From assembly GCA_021793335.1 (NCBI GenBank), contig JAJYSW010000055.1:1-15630 (forward strand): a stretch of 15,630 bases of DNA, read 5' to 3'. This DNA is from Actinomycetes bacterium. Its GTDB lineage: Bacteria > Actinomycetota > Actinomycetes > Mycobacteriales > Micromonosporaceae. Both the position numbers and the translations under genes were made by a program. The notes below the pieces were generated by a model that saw only the letters and a list, made by a program, of their open reading frames with translations, had not been told where the DNA came from and did no database searches. Below are positions 1 through 6,925 of the stretch, in pieces (within the stretch, counting starts at the first letter, position 1; each line of letters opens with the position of its first letter).

Positions 1-145
1 AGCGGAGGTTCCGGCTCCTCCCCGACGAACTCGAACAGCGTGCCGGCAGCACATCAGTCCGAAAGGGATCATCAGGGTCGTCGATCCGGTGCTCACATCG
101 GACCGGCCCCGGGTGGAGTCCTTGCGCCGACGCCGCACGGCGACC

Positions 146-177
146 GGACCGCCGTGACCCGAAGGCCCCGGCGGTCC
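146..177 (-). terminator. Terminator-like hairpin downstream of trpEG
   Basis: A perfect 9-bp inverted repeat (146-154 with 169-177, arms GGACCGCCG/CGGCGGTCC) encloses a 14-nt loop and starts 10 nt beyond the trpEG stop codon. There is no U-tract, which is common for actinobacterial hairpin terminators. Its position fits the end of the trpEG transcript. Function is inferred from position and stem strength only. Positions 1-145 beyond it contain no gene I can support: the open frames there show no family signature and run into the trpEG 3' end. Confidence 0.55.
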
Positions 178-187
178 GCGCGAAACG

Positions 188-2317
188 CTACCGTGCGGTC
201 AGGCGCAGCACGTTCCCGATGATGCGGTGCCCGTGCGCCCCCGCGGCGGTCAGGATCGACTCGGGATGGAACTGGACGCCGAACCAGCGCTTGTCCGGCG
301 CCTCGATCGACATCACCGCGTCCCCGATGGCCGAGGTCGGAGCGAACTCGCCCTTCACCTGGTCGGCCGTGACGTACATCGAGTGGTACCGAGCCGCCGT
401 CACCGCATCGGGCAGCCCGTCGAACAGGCCGCCTCCGCTGACCTTCACCGTCCCGGGCTTGCCGTGGATCGGCTCCGGCAGCGGTGACAGACCGCCCCCC
501 GCGTGCTCGACCATCGCCTGGAGCCCCAAGCAGACTCCGAACACCGGCAGGCCTCGCCGCTCCAACTCGTCGAGCAGCCCGGCCGTGCCGAAGTCCTCCG
601 GTCGCCCGGGCCCCGGCGAGAGCACCACCAGCTCCGGCAGGAGCTCGTCGAGCACCTCGGCGGCGTCGAAGCCGAACCGCAGCGTCGTCACCTCACACCC
701 GTGCTGTCGGAAATAGTCTCCGAGCGTGTTCACGAAGGAATCCTCGTGGTCGACCAGCAGCACCCGTCGACCCGTCCCGGCCGGACCGCCCGCCGCCTCG
801 ATCGGCGTGGGCACCGGCGCGGCCGCCCCCACCCCGCCGGCCGCCGTCTCCAGCAGCGCCCGCGCCTTCAAGTGCGTCTCGGCCTCCTCGGCGTCCGGCT
901 CGGAGTCGTACAGCAGCGTCGCCCCCGCCCGCACACACGCCACCCCGTCGCGGATCTGCGCCGTGCGCAGCGTCAGGCCCGTGTTCAGGGAGCCGTCGAG
1001 ACCGACGAACCCGACCGCGCCGCCGTACCAGCGTCGCGGCGTCGTCTCCTGCTCCTCGATGAACCGCATCGCCCACGTCTTCGGAGCGCCGGTCACCGTC
1101 ACCGACCACATGTGCGTCAAGAACGCGTCCAAGGCGTCCATGTCCGGCCGCAGCCGCCCCTCCACGTGGTCGACGGTGTGGATCAGCCGTGAATACATCT
1201 CGATCTGCCGACGTCCCAGCACCTTCACCGAACCGGGCAGGCACACGCGGGCCTTGTCGTTGCGGTCGACGTCGGTGCACATCGTCAGCTCCGACTCCTC
1301 TTTCGACGAGCCGATGAGCCGGGCGATCTGCGAGGCGTCGTGCAGCGGATCATCGCCGCGCGCGATCGTGCCCGAGATCGGGCACGTCTCCACCCGGTCC
1401 CCTTGCACCCGCACGAACATCTCCGGTGAGGCACCCACCAGGTACTCGCCCTCGCCGAGGTTGAAGATGAACTCGTACGGCGCGGGATTCGCCTCACGCA
1501 GCCGTTCGTAGAACGCCGCCGGTGAATCGCACGCCGCGTACATCTCATGGCCCGGCACCACCTCGAACAGACTCCCGGCCTTGAACTCGCGCTTCGCGCG
1601 CCGCACCATGTCCGCGTACACGCCGGGCACCGGCCCGGACGGGATCTCCCCGGCCGCGACATAGGCGCGCTTCTCGGTCTCCCTGCCCAGTTCGTCGGTG
1701 GACCGGCCGCCGAAATCGAACTCGTACCGCCAGACCTTCGCCGTCTCGCGCTTGCGGTCGACGACGTACACCTCGTCGGCCAGATGCAGCACCAGGTCCC
1801 GCTGATCGGCCGCGCGGTCCTTCGCCGGCGCGATCGGCTCGAACTGGTAGGCCAGGTCGTAACCGAACGCCCCCCAGAAACCCAGGTACGGGTCGTCGCA
1901 GGCCAAGGCCCCCAACAGGACCCGCAGCGCCGTGAAGGCCGTCGGCTGCTTGGTCCGCTGCTCCTCCGGCACCCGCCCCGAGGGCTCGGGCACTTCGACG
2001 AGCACACCCGCGGGGCCGCCGGAGACGGTGCCGATGTCCGCTTCGCGCAGCGCCGACCCGAGCGCCTCCACCAGGACCGAGCCGCGTTCGTTGAGGGGAC
2101 GCACCTCCACGGACCGTCCCCGCGCGACGACCTCGACCGGCGGGTCGACATAGGCCAGGTGGAACCGCGAATACCGGCCCGGGTACTCCATGCCCGAGGA
2201 CAGGACCCCGCCGCGACGGGTCTCGACCCGCTGCACGACCTCGGTCAGGTCGCCCTCGGCCAGATCCTCGACGGACCGTCGGATCGTCACCCCACAGGGC
2301 GTCTCAAAGGTGTTCAT
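188..2317 (-). CDS. trpEG: Fused anthranilate synthase, TrpE-TrpG (components I and II)
   Basis: This 709-residue protein should convert chorismate plus glutamine to anthranilate, the first committed step of tryptophan synthesis. Residues 1-490 are the chorismate-binding TrpE part. It has an N-terminal SSGMEYPGRYSR segment near 40-51, where the Trp feedback site lies in TrpE proteins, CPISGT at 312-317, MCTDVDRND at 346-354 and GAPK at 410-413. A linker at about 491-517 leads to a class I glutamine amidotransferase (TrpG), with LSPGPG at 566-571, nucleophile Cys596 in GVCLGLQ, and His684 and Glu686 in FHPES. The fused layout and length match the TrpE(G) type of rhizobia and some actinobacteria. 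PhzE of phenazine pathways is also fused, but the Trp-codon leader upstream argues for primary Trp synthesis. The ATG start has GAGG four bases upstream (2322-2325). The gene stands alone, divergent from ileS. Confidence 0.95.
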   Translation of the reverse strand: MNTFETPCGVTIRRSVEDLAEGDLTEVVQRVETRRGGVLSSGMEYPGRYSRFHLAYVDPPVEVVARGRSVEVRPLNERGSVLVEALGSALREADIGTVSGGPAGVLVEVPEPSGRVPEEQRTKQPTAFTALRVLLGALACDDPYLGFWGAFGYDLAYQFEPIAPAKDRAADQRDLVLHLADEVYVVDRKRETAKVWRYEFDFGGRSTDELGRETEKRAYVAAGEIPSGPVPGVYADMVRRAKREFKAGSLFEVVPGHEMYAACDSPAAFYERLREANPAPYEFIFNLGEGEYLVGASPEMFVRVQGDRVETCPISGTIARGDDPLHDASQIARLIGSSKEESELTMCTDVDRNDKARVCLPGSVKVLGRRQIEMYSRLIHTVDHVEGRLRPDMDALDAFLTHMWSVTVTGAPKTWAMRFIEEQETTPRRWYGGAVGFVGLDGSLNTGLTLRTAQIRDGVACVRAGATLLYDSEPDAEEAETHLKARALLETAAGGVGAAAPVPTPIEAAGGPAGTGRRVLLVDHEDSFVNTLGDYFRQHGCEVTTLRFGFDAAEVLDELLPELVVLSPGPGRPEDFGTAGLLDELERRGLPVFGVCLGLQAMVEHAGGGLSPLPEPIHGKPGTVKVSGGGLFDGLPDAVTAARYHSMYVTADQVKGEFAPTSAIGDAVMSIEAPDKRWFGVQFHPESILTAAGAHGHRIIGNVLRLTAR

Positions 2318-2370
2318 CAGGCCTCGATCTCAATTCGGGCCCCGCGGCGGCCGACCCCCGGATACGACGA

Positions 2371-2395
2371 AGCGACCGCCATCGAGGCGGTCGCT
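2371..2395 (-). terminator. trp attenuator hairpin with competing antiterminator
   Basis: A perfect 10-bp stem (2371-2380 with 2386-2395) with a 5-nt loop lies between the leader peptide and trpEG. Read on the minus strand, its 5' arm (2395-2386, AGCGACCGCC) can instead pair with GGCGG..TCG at 2428-2419, leaving a 2-nt bulge. That segment starts immediately after the leader stop codon, so a ribosome terminating there would mask it and let the hairpin form. A ribosome stalled on the Trp codons would leave it free to disrupt the hairpin. The stem lacks a clear U-tract (TCGTCGTA follows), so termination strength is uncertain. The pairings are read from the sequence; the mechanism follows known trp attenuation. 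Confidence 0.75.
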
Positions 2396-2428
2396 TGCTT
2401 GACTGCACGCAGGAGCATCGACGCCGCC

Positions 2429-2467
2429 TCAGCGACGCCACCACCAGCTGCGCGCGTGATTGTTCAC
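2429..2467 (-). CDS. trpL: trp leader peptide, MNNHARSWWWRR
   Basis: A 12-codon open frame starts at GTG (2467-2465) and ends at TGA (2431-2429), and its codons 8-10 are three consecutive UGG (2446-2438). It lies 111 bp upstream of trpEG on the same strand and just before a competing hairpin pair. This is the classical layout of a ribosome-mediated trp attenuator, in which slow decoding of the Trp codons signals low Trp-tRNA. Similar Trp-rich leaders precede anthranilate synthase genes in Streptomyces and rhizobia. No Shine-Dalgarno sequence precedes the GTG. Instead a -10-like TAAGAT ends 7 nt before it, so the leader may be translated from a leaderless transcript. The peptide itself probably has no function beyond being translated. 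Confidence 0.85.
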   Translation of the reverse strand: MNNHARSWWWRR

Positions 2468-2474
2468 GTGTCCG

Positions 2475-2502
2475 ATCTTACACGGCGGCGGTCCCGACCC
2501 AA
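2475..2502 (-). promoter_or_regulatory. Putative trpL-trpEG promoter
   Basis: On the minus strand a -10 box TAAGAT (2480-2475) is preceded, with a 16-nt spacer, by TTGGGT (2502-2497) as a -35 candidate. Seven bases separate the -10 box from the GTG of the leader peptide, the usual spacing for a transcript that begins at the start codon. The -10 match is good and the -35 match partial. Confidence 0.6.
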
Positions 2503-2532
2503 ATCCGGTGGGAGTCCCGCGAAGGCCGGCGT

Positions 2533-2538
2533 TACACT
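2533..2538 (+). promoter_or_regulatory. Putative -10 box of the ileS promoter
   Basis: TACACT fits the TAnnnT -10 pattern and lies just before the first T-box helix, placing transcription start at about 2544-2546. No convincing -35 hexamer is seen 16-18 bases upstream (GGGAGT region, 2509-2515). The box is 52 bp from the divergent trp -10, so both polymerases would use the same short spacer. Confidence 0.55.
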
Positions 2539-2540
2539 TG

Positions 2541-2750
2541 GATGCAGAGCACTGACCCGGCCATCACCGGTGAGCTTCCGGAAGAACGGGCCTGCCGGCC
2601 TCACTAGACCCGGACGGGTGCGGCCCGTCACCGCCGCCGAATCGAGCGGACGCGCCCTGCGGCGCGTCAAGCGAGGTGGTACCGCGGGCCCTCGGCCCGT
2701 CCTCGCACACCGAACGTTCACCAGGTGTGTGATGAGGAGACACCGAGCCG
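2541..2750 (+). promoter_or_regulatory. ileS T-box riboswitch, translational type with very short Stem I
   Basis: A short hairpin (CCGG 2557-2560 with 2567-2570) presents the Ile specifier AUC at 2563-2565, followed by the customary purine, in its terminal loop. It is followed by CTTCCGGAAG (2575-2584), a 7-bp Stem II (2586-2592 with 2622-2628) and an 8-bp Stem III (2649-2656 with 2661-2668). The T-box core AGGTGGTACCGCG is at 2674-2686; TGGT (2677-2680) would pair with an uncharged ACCA end. The antisequestrator is 2671-2676 with 2701-2706, capped by 2685-2690 with 2694-2699. The competing sequestrator pairs 2706-2711 with 2724-2729 and 2700-2704 with 2734-2738, burying the Shine-Dalgarno GAGGAG (2734-2739). 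Uncharged tRNA-Ile should therefore expose the ribosome site. This is the actinobacterial ileS class of T-box. Confidence 0.93.
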
Positions 2751-5700
2751 ATGGCCTATCCACTCGACGACCCCGCACGGGGCGTGCCGGCGAGCCCGAA
2801 CCTGCCCGAGGTCGAACGCCGCGTTCTCGACTTCTGGGCCAAAGACGACACCTTCAACGCCTCCATCGAGCGCCGCGAAGCCGGCGAGGGGGGCGCCAAC
2901 GAGTTCGTCTTCTATGACGGCCCCCCGTTCGCCAACGGCCTGCCCCACTACGGGCACCTCCTCACCGGCTACGTCAAGGACATCGTGCCGCGCTACCAGA
3001 CCATGCGCGGCAGGCGTGTCGAACGCCGCTTCGGATGGGACACCCACGGCATGCCCGCCGAGGTCACCACCGAACGGGAGCTCGGTCTCAAATCCAAGGC
3101 CGACATCGAGGAATACGGCGTCGACCGGTTCAACGCCGCCGCCAAGGCGTCGGTCCTGCGGTTCACCGACGACTGGGAGGACTACGTCACCCGCCAGGCC
3201 CGCTGGGTCGACTTCCACAACGACTACAAGACGCTCGACCTGGAGTACATGGAGAGCGTCATGTGGGCCTTCAAGACCCTCTACGACAAGGACCTGATCT
3301 ACGAGGGCTATCGCGTCCTGTGGTACTGCTGGCGCTGCGAGACGCCGCTCGCCGCAACCGAGACCAAAATGGACGACACCTATCGGGACCGGCAGGACCC
3401 GGCCGTCACCGTCGGCCTCGACGTCACCTCCGAAGGGCCGTTCGCCGGAGCGAAACTCCTGGTGTGGACCACCACGCCCTGGACCCTGCCCTCGAACCTG
3501 GCCGCCGCCGTCCACCCCGAGGTCGACTACGTCCTGGTCGAGGCCGAAGGGTCCCGCTACCTCCTGGCCGAGGCCCGCCTCGCCGCCTACGCCCGCGAAC
3601 TCGGCGAGGAACCGCAGGTCATCGGCCGCCACACCGGCGCCGACCTCGTCGGCCTCTCCTACAGCCCGCCGTTCGACTTCTTCGTCGACCGCGAAGGCGC
3701 CCACCGCGTCCTCGCCGCCGACTACGTCACGACCGAGGACGGCACCGGCGTGGTCCACATCGCGCCCGCCTTCGGTGAAGAGGACAAGCTCCTCACCGAC
3801 GCCGCCGGCATCGAACCGGTCGTGCCCGTCGACGAGTCCGGCCGCTTCACCGAGGACGTCCCGCCCTACGCCGGCATGCACGTCTTCGACGCCAACAAGG
3901 CGATCATCAAGGACCTCAAGGCCACCCAGCGGCTCCTGCGCCACGACACCTACAACCACAACTATCCGCACTGCTGGCGCTGCGGATCGCCGCTGATCCA
4001 ACGCGCCCTCTCGGCGTGGTTCGTCGCGGTCACGAAGTTCCGCGACCGCATGGTCGAACTCAACCGGGAGATCGACTGGACGCCCGCGCACATCAGAGAC
4101 GGCCAGTTCGGCAAGTGGCTCGAAGGCGCCCGCGACTGGAACATCAGCCGCAACCGCTTCTGGGGCGCGCCGATCCCCGTGTGGGTCTCCGACGACCCGG
4201 CCCACCCGCGCGTCGACGTCTACGGTTCGCTCGCCGAACTCCGGCGGGACTTCGGCGTGGAGGTCACCGACCTGCACCGGCCCGCGATCGACGAGCTCAC
4301 CCGGCCCAACCCCGACGACCCGACCGGCACCTCGACCATGCGCCGCGTCCCCGAAGTGCTCGACTGCTGGTTCGAGTCCGGTTCCATGCCGTTCGCGCAG
4401 GTCCACTACCCGTTCGAGAACACCGAATGGTTCGAGGACCACTACCCGGGCGACTTCATCGTCGAATACACCGCCCAGACCCGCGGCTGGTTCTACACGC
4501 TGCACGTTCTCGCCACGGCCCTGTTCGACCGGCCCGCGTTCCGCACCGCCCTGGTGCACGGGACGCTGCTGGGCTCCGACGGCCAGAAGATGTCGAAATC
4601 GCTCGAGAACTACCCGGACGTCCGCATCTCGTTCGAGCAGTACGGATCCGACGCGCTGCGCTGGTTCCTCGTCGCCTCCCCGGTGCTGCGCGGCGGCGAC
4701 ATGCCCGTCACCGAATCGGGTTTCCGCGACGCGGTGCGGCAGATCGTCCTGCCGCTGTGGAACGTGTGGTACTTCTACACGCTCTACGCCGGCGCCGCCG
4801 GTTACGAGACGACGCCGGAGGAGGCCCGGGCCACCGCGCTCGCCAGCGAGCACCGGCTCGACAGATACCTGCTGGCCAAGACCCGCGAACTGGTCGAGAC
4901 CGCCACCGAGGCCATGGACGGCTACGACCTGGCGGGGGCGACGGCCGCGTTCCGCTCCTATCTCGAATCGCTGACGAACTGGTATGTGCGCCGCTCTCGC
5001 GACCGTTTCTGGGAAGGCGACACCGATGGCTTCGCGACGCTCGCCACGGCGCTCAAGACCGCCTGCGAGGTGGCCGCGCCGCTGCTGCCGCTCGTCACCG
5101 AGGACATCTGGCGCGGCCTGACCGGCGGACGCTCGGTGCATCTGGCCGACTGGCCTTCGGCCGACGACCTGCCCGCCGACCGGGCCCTGGTCGAAGGCAT
5201 GGACACCGTGCGCGAGATCGCCTCGGTCGGCCTCTTCATGCGCAAGGACCGCAAACTGCGGGTGCGCCTGCCCCTGGCGTCGGCCACCGTCGCGACCGGT
5301 CACGCCGAACGCCTCGAACCGTTCGCCGGGCTGCTGAAAGATGAACTCAACGTCAAGGCCGTCGTGTTCGATTCGGACGTCGACGCCTACTGCAGGTCCG
5401 ACCTCAAGCTCGTCCCGAGAGTCCTCGGACCCCGGCTCGGCAAGGACGTGCAGCGGGTCATCAAGGCCGTCAAGACCGGCGATTGGACCGTCGAGGACGG
5501 CACCGTGACCGCCGGCGGCGTGGTGCTGGAGGACGGCGAATATGAACTGACGCTCGTCCCCGTCGAGGCCGACCGCACCCACGCGCTCCCGAATGACAAC
5601 GGCGTCCTCGTCCTCGACACCGAGGTCACTGCGGAACTGGCCGCCGAGGGCCTGGCTCGCGACGTGGTCCGGGTCGTGCAGCAGGCCCGCAAGGACGCCG

Positions 5701-5897
5701 ACCTGGACGTCACCGACCGGGTCGCGGCCGTGATCGACGTCGCCGACGACGTGCGCGAGGCCGTGGAGGCCCACGCGGAATTCGTCAAGGGCGAGACGCT
5801 CGCGCTGGAGCTGTCCTTCGCGGACCTCCCGGCCGAGGCCACCACCGGTGAGGCGGGCGAGGGCCGGACGGTCAAGGCCGCCGTCCGCAAACTGTAG
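2751..5897 (+). CDS. ileS: Isoleucyl-tRNA synthetase, eukaryote-like type 2
   Basis: This 1048-residue cytoplasmic class I synthetase charges tRNA-Ile. The HIGH signature appears as HYGH at 66-69, in the PHYGHLLTGYVKDIV context typical of type 2 (eukaryote-like) enzymes, and KMSKS is at 613-617. The CP1 editing domain shows TTPWTLPSN at about 241-249 and GTGVVHIAPAFGEED at 331-345, so hydrolysis of mischarged Val-tRNA should be intact. Length and motifs match mycobacterial IleRS. Type 2 enzymes are known to be poorly inhibited by mupirocin, which is an inference here from family membership. The ATG lies 11 bases after GAGGAG, the site controlled by the upstream T-box. A 1111-residue open frame antisense to it is a GC-bias artefact. 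Confidence 0.98.
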   Translation: MAYPLDDPARGVPASPNLPEVERRVLDFWAKDDTFNASIERREAGEGGANEFVFYDGPPFANGLPHYGHLLTGYVKDIVPRYQTMRGRRVERRFGWDTHGMPAEVTTERELGLKSKADIEEYGVDRFNAAAKASVLRFTDDWEDYVTRQARWVDFHNDYKTLDLEYMESVMWAFKTLYDKDLIYEGYRVLWYCWRCETPLAATETKMDDTYRDRQDPAVTVGLDVTSEGPFAGAKLLVWTTTPWTLPSNLAAAVHPEVDYVLVEAEGSRYLLAEARLAAYARELGEEPQVIGRHTGADLVGLSYSPPFDFFVDREGAHRVLAADYVTTEDGTGVVHIAPAFGEEDKLLTDAAGIEPVVPVDESGRFTEDVPPYAGMHVFDANKAIIKDLKATQRLLRHDTYNHNYPHCWRCGSPLIQRALSAWFVAVTKFRDRMVELNREIDWTPAHIRDGQFGKWLEGARDWNISRNRFWGAPIPVWVSDDPAHPRVDVYGSLAELRRDFGVEVTDLHRPAIDELTRPNPDDPTGTSTMRRVPEVLDCWFESGSMPFAQVHYPFENTEWFEDHYPGDFIVEYTAQTRGWFYTLHVLATALFDRPAFRTALVHGTLLGSDGQKMSKSLENYPDVRISFEQYGSDALRWFLVASPVLRGGDMPVTESGFRDAVRQIVLPLWNVWYFYTLYAGAAGYETTPEEARATALASEHRLDRYLLAKTRELVETATEAMDGYDLAGATAAFRSYLESLTNWYVRRSRDRFWEGDTDGFATLATALKTACEVAAPLLPLVTEDIWRGLTGGRSVHLADWPSADDLPADRALVEGMDTVREIASVGLFMRKDRKLRVRLPLASATVATGHAERLEPFAGLLKDELNVKAVVFDSDVDAYCRSDLKLVPRVLGPRLGKDVQRVIKAVKTGDWTVEDGTVTAGGVVLEDGEYELTLVPVEADRTHALPNDNGVLVLDTEVTAELAAEGLARDVVRVVQQARKDADLDVTDRVAAVIDVADDVREAVEAHAEFVKGETLALELSFADLPAEATTGEAGEGRTVKAAVRKL

Positions 5898-5903
5898 GAC
5901 CGA

Positions 5904-5943
5904 CGCGAAGGGGCCCGGCGGTACGCCGCCGGGCCCCTTCGCG
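5904..5943 (+). terminator. ileS terminator hairpin, probably bidirectional
   Basis: A perfect 17-bp stem (5904-5920 with 5927-5943) with a 6-nt loop follows the ileS stop by six bases. The hydrolase remnant on the opposite strand stops three bases beyond it, so the hairpin sits between converging ends. It has no U-tract. The inner arm GGGGCCCGGCGG recurs in the hairpin at 7005-7045. Confidence 0.85.
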
Positions 5944-5946
5944 GTC

Positions 5947-6186
5947 TCACTCGCATGCGGGGACCGGTCCCGCAGCGGGATCGGCCAGGAACAGCGCCGC
6001 CTGCTCCCGCACGCACGCCGAATGCATCGACCCGCCGTGGCCGTCGCCCTCATGGGTCAGCAGCGCGGCACCGGGAATCTCTTCGGCGGCCGAGACGGAC
6101 CAGTCATAAGGAGTGGCCGGGTCCCATTTCCCGCCGACGCCCAGGATCGGCATCTCCCGATCGAACTCATAGGGCGCGGGCTGTCC
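5947..6186 (-). pseudogene. C-terminal remnant of a TAP-like alpha/beta hydrolase
   Basis: The readable stretch of about 79 codons contains PILGVGGKWDPATPYDWS, then EGDGHGG and SACVREQ, and ends in VPACE. This is the C-terminal domain of secreted tripeptidyl-aminopeptidase-like hydrolases: the Asp of DPxTPY and the His of GDGHG are two members of the catalytic triad, and the two cysteines are typical of the family. An in-frame TAA at 6187-6189 lies directly upstream, and no Ser-containing N-terminal domain or signal peptide is found in any minus frame beyond it. A full family member has roughly 450-550 residues, so most of the gene is missing. A short ORF from ATG 6153 (68 codons) would be left, but it would not fold as an active enzyme. 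The break lies near 6190, next to the toxin-antitoxin module. Confidence 0.75.
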
Positions 6187-6347
6187 TTACGCCGCCTCAA
6201 GACCGACGAGACCGGGCACTCCAGTGACTCGAGACCGAGGCCCGGGGCCATGAGCCTGTTGCGTGAGCAGGGGGTTCACATCTTCTCGCCGTGCGTGAAA
6301 CGGTGAGTGATGCTTTGACGGCTCCTTGGGTCTCTCATGGGCGTGCA

Positions 6348-6731
6348 CTATTGGATTGGAGTGGTCCACCGCGCGAGCGCCTTGGCGATCTCGGGAACAT
6401 CGTGGTCCCCTTGTGCCACAGCCCTGAAGAAATCATCGCCTTCTTCGGGACTTGGGTCGAGGTTGTAGCCGTTGAGGTTGTACATCACATACGCGGCCAT
6501 CAGCGCCAACCGCTTATTGCCGTCGATCAGGGCGTGGTTCCGCGCAAGCGAATGGACGAGTGCGGCCACCTTTTCATGAAGGTCCGGGTAGGCGTCGGCG
6601 CCGAAGATATTGGCCTGCGGCCGAGTGGCTGCCGATTCGAGCAGCCCCCAGTCCCGCACAGGAGCTTCAACGCTGCCGGTGACGCGGCAGGCGATCCGTA
6701 CCAAGTCCTGAAGTTCGAGGTGCTCGGTCAT
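6348..6731 (-). CDS. Doc/Fic-family toxin of a toxin-antitoxin module
   Basis: This 127-residue protein has the Fic-type core HALIDGNKR at residues 66-74, the HxxxDGNKR form of death-on-curing (Doc) toxins, inside a compact helical domain of the usual Doc length (about 125-130). Known Doc proteins phosphorylate elongation factor Tu and block translation; whether this one acts on EF-Tu is inferred. The motif His, Asp, Asn and Arg residues are all present, so it looks active. Its ATG overlaps the antitoxin stop codon (ATGA at 6728-6731), implying translational coupling with the antitoxin made first. The gene is visibly less GC-rich than its neighbours and lies beside a truncated hydrolase, consistent with acquisition by transfer. 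Confidence 0.88.
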   Translation of the reverse strand: MTEHLELQDLVRIACRVTGSVEAPVRDWGLLESAATRPQANIFGADAYPDLHEKVAALVHSLARNHALIDGNKRLALMAAYVMYNLNGYNLDPSPEEGDDFFRAVAQGDHDVPEIAKALARWTTPIQ

Positions 6732-6925
6732 TTCGCGAGCCGGTCCAAGAGCTCCCGATGCCGCTCCATGCCCTGTTCGAGAGCCTGGTTGAACTGTCGT
6801 TCACGCTCGGTCAGGAATTTGTGAACAGCCTCTACCACGAGATCGTGCTTGGAGCGGTGCTCCTTGGCGGCCCGCTCGGTGAGCCGGCGGTCGTCTTCTT
6901 CGGAGAGTCGCAATGTCATGGCCAT
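6728..6925 (-). CDS. Ribbon-helix-helix antitoxin paired with Doc
   Basis: A 65-residue protein with an N-terminal strand MTLRLSEED, then two helices (about 9-21 and 25-40, with RSKHDLVVEAVHKFLTER). This is the arrangement of CopG/Arc-type ribbon-helix-helix DNA-binding domains. The charged C-terminal helix (about 41-65) is the likely toxin-binding part. It should repress its own promoter and neutralise the toxin. Classical Doc partners are Phd proteins with a different fold, so this is a swapped antitoxin type, also seen in other actinobacteria. The start at 6925 is preceded by GAGG about 11 bases upstream; an ATG two codons in (6919) is an alternative. The family assignment is by pattern, without a profile search. 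Confidence 0.82.
   Translation of the reverse strand: MAMTLRLSEEDDRRLTERAAKEHRSKHDLVVEAVHKFLTERERQFNQALEQGMERHRELLDRLAK

Noticed and set aside
1..222. Plus-strand open frames at the left edge, and a minus-strand GTG frame from 96
   Set aside because: None shows a recognisable protein. The plus frames run through the trpEG terminator hairpin into its coding sequence. The minus frame is too short to judge at the window edge.
1547..2917. 456-codon plus-strand open frame across trpEG and the regulatory region
   Set aside because: It runs antisense to trpEG, through both RNA leaders and into ileS. It shows no family signature, and the real genes explain the region.
2718..6053. 1111-codon open frame on the minus strand
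   Set aside because: It is antisense to ileS, codon for codon, and rich in Val/Asp/Gly/Arg with no motifs. It is the usual artefact of high GC at third positions opposite a real gene.
5848..6306. 152-codon plus-strand open frame between ileS and the toxin gene
   Set aside because: It overlaps the ileS 3' end, the terminator and the hydrolase remnant, and its translation shows no domain. The minus-strand hydrolase signature is far stronger.
6187..6369. 60-codon minus-strand open frame between the hydrolase remnant and the toxin gene
   Set aside because: It is in frame with the hydrolase remnant but ends at TAA 6187-6189. It has no hydrolase-like sequence and overlaps the toxin 3' end.
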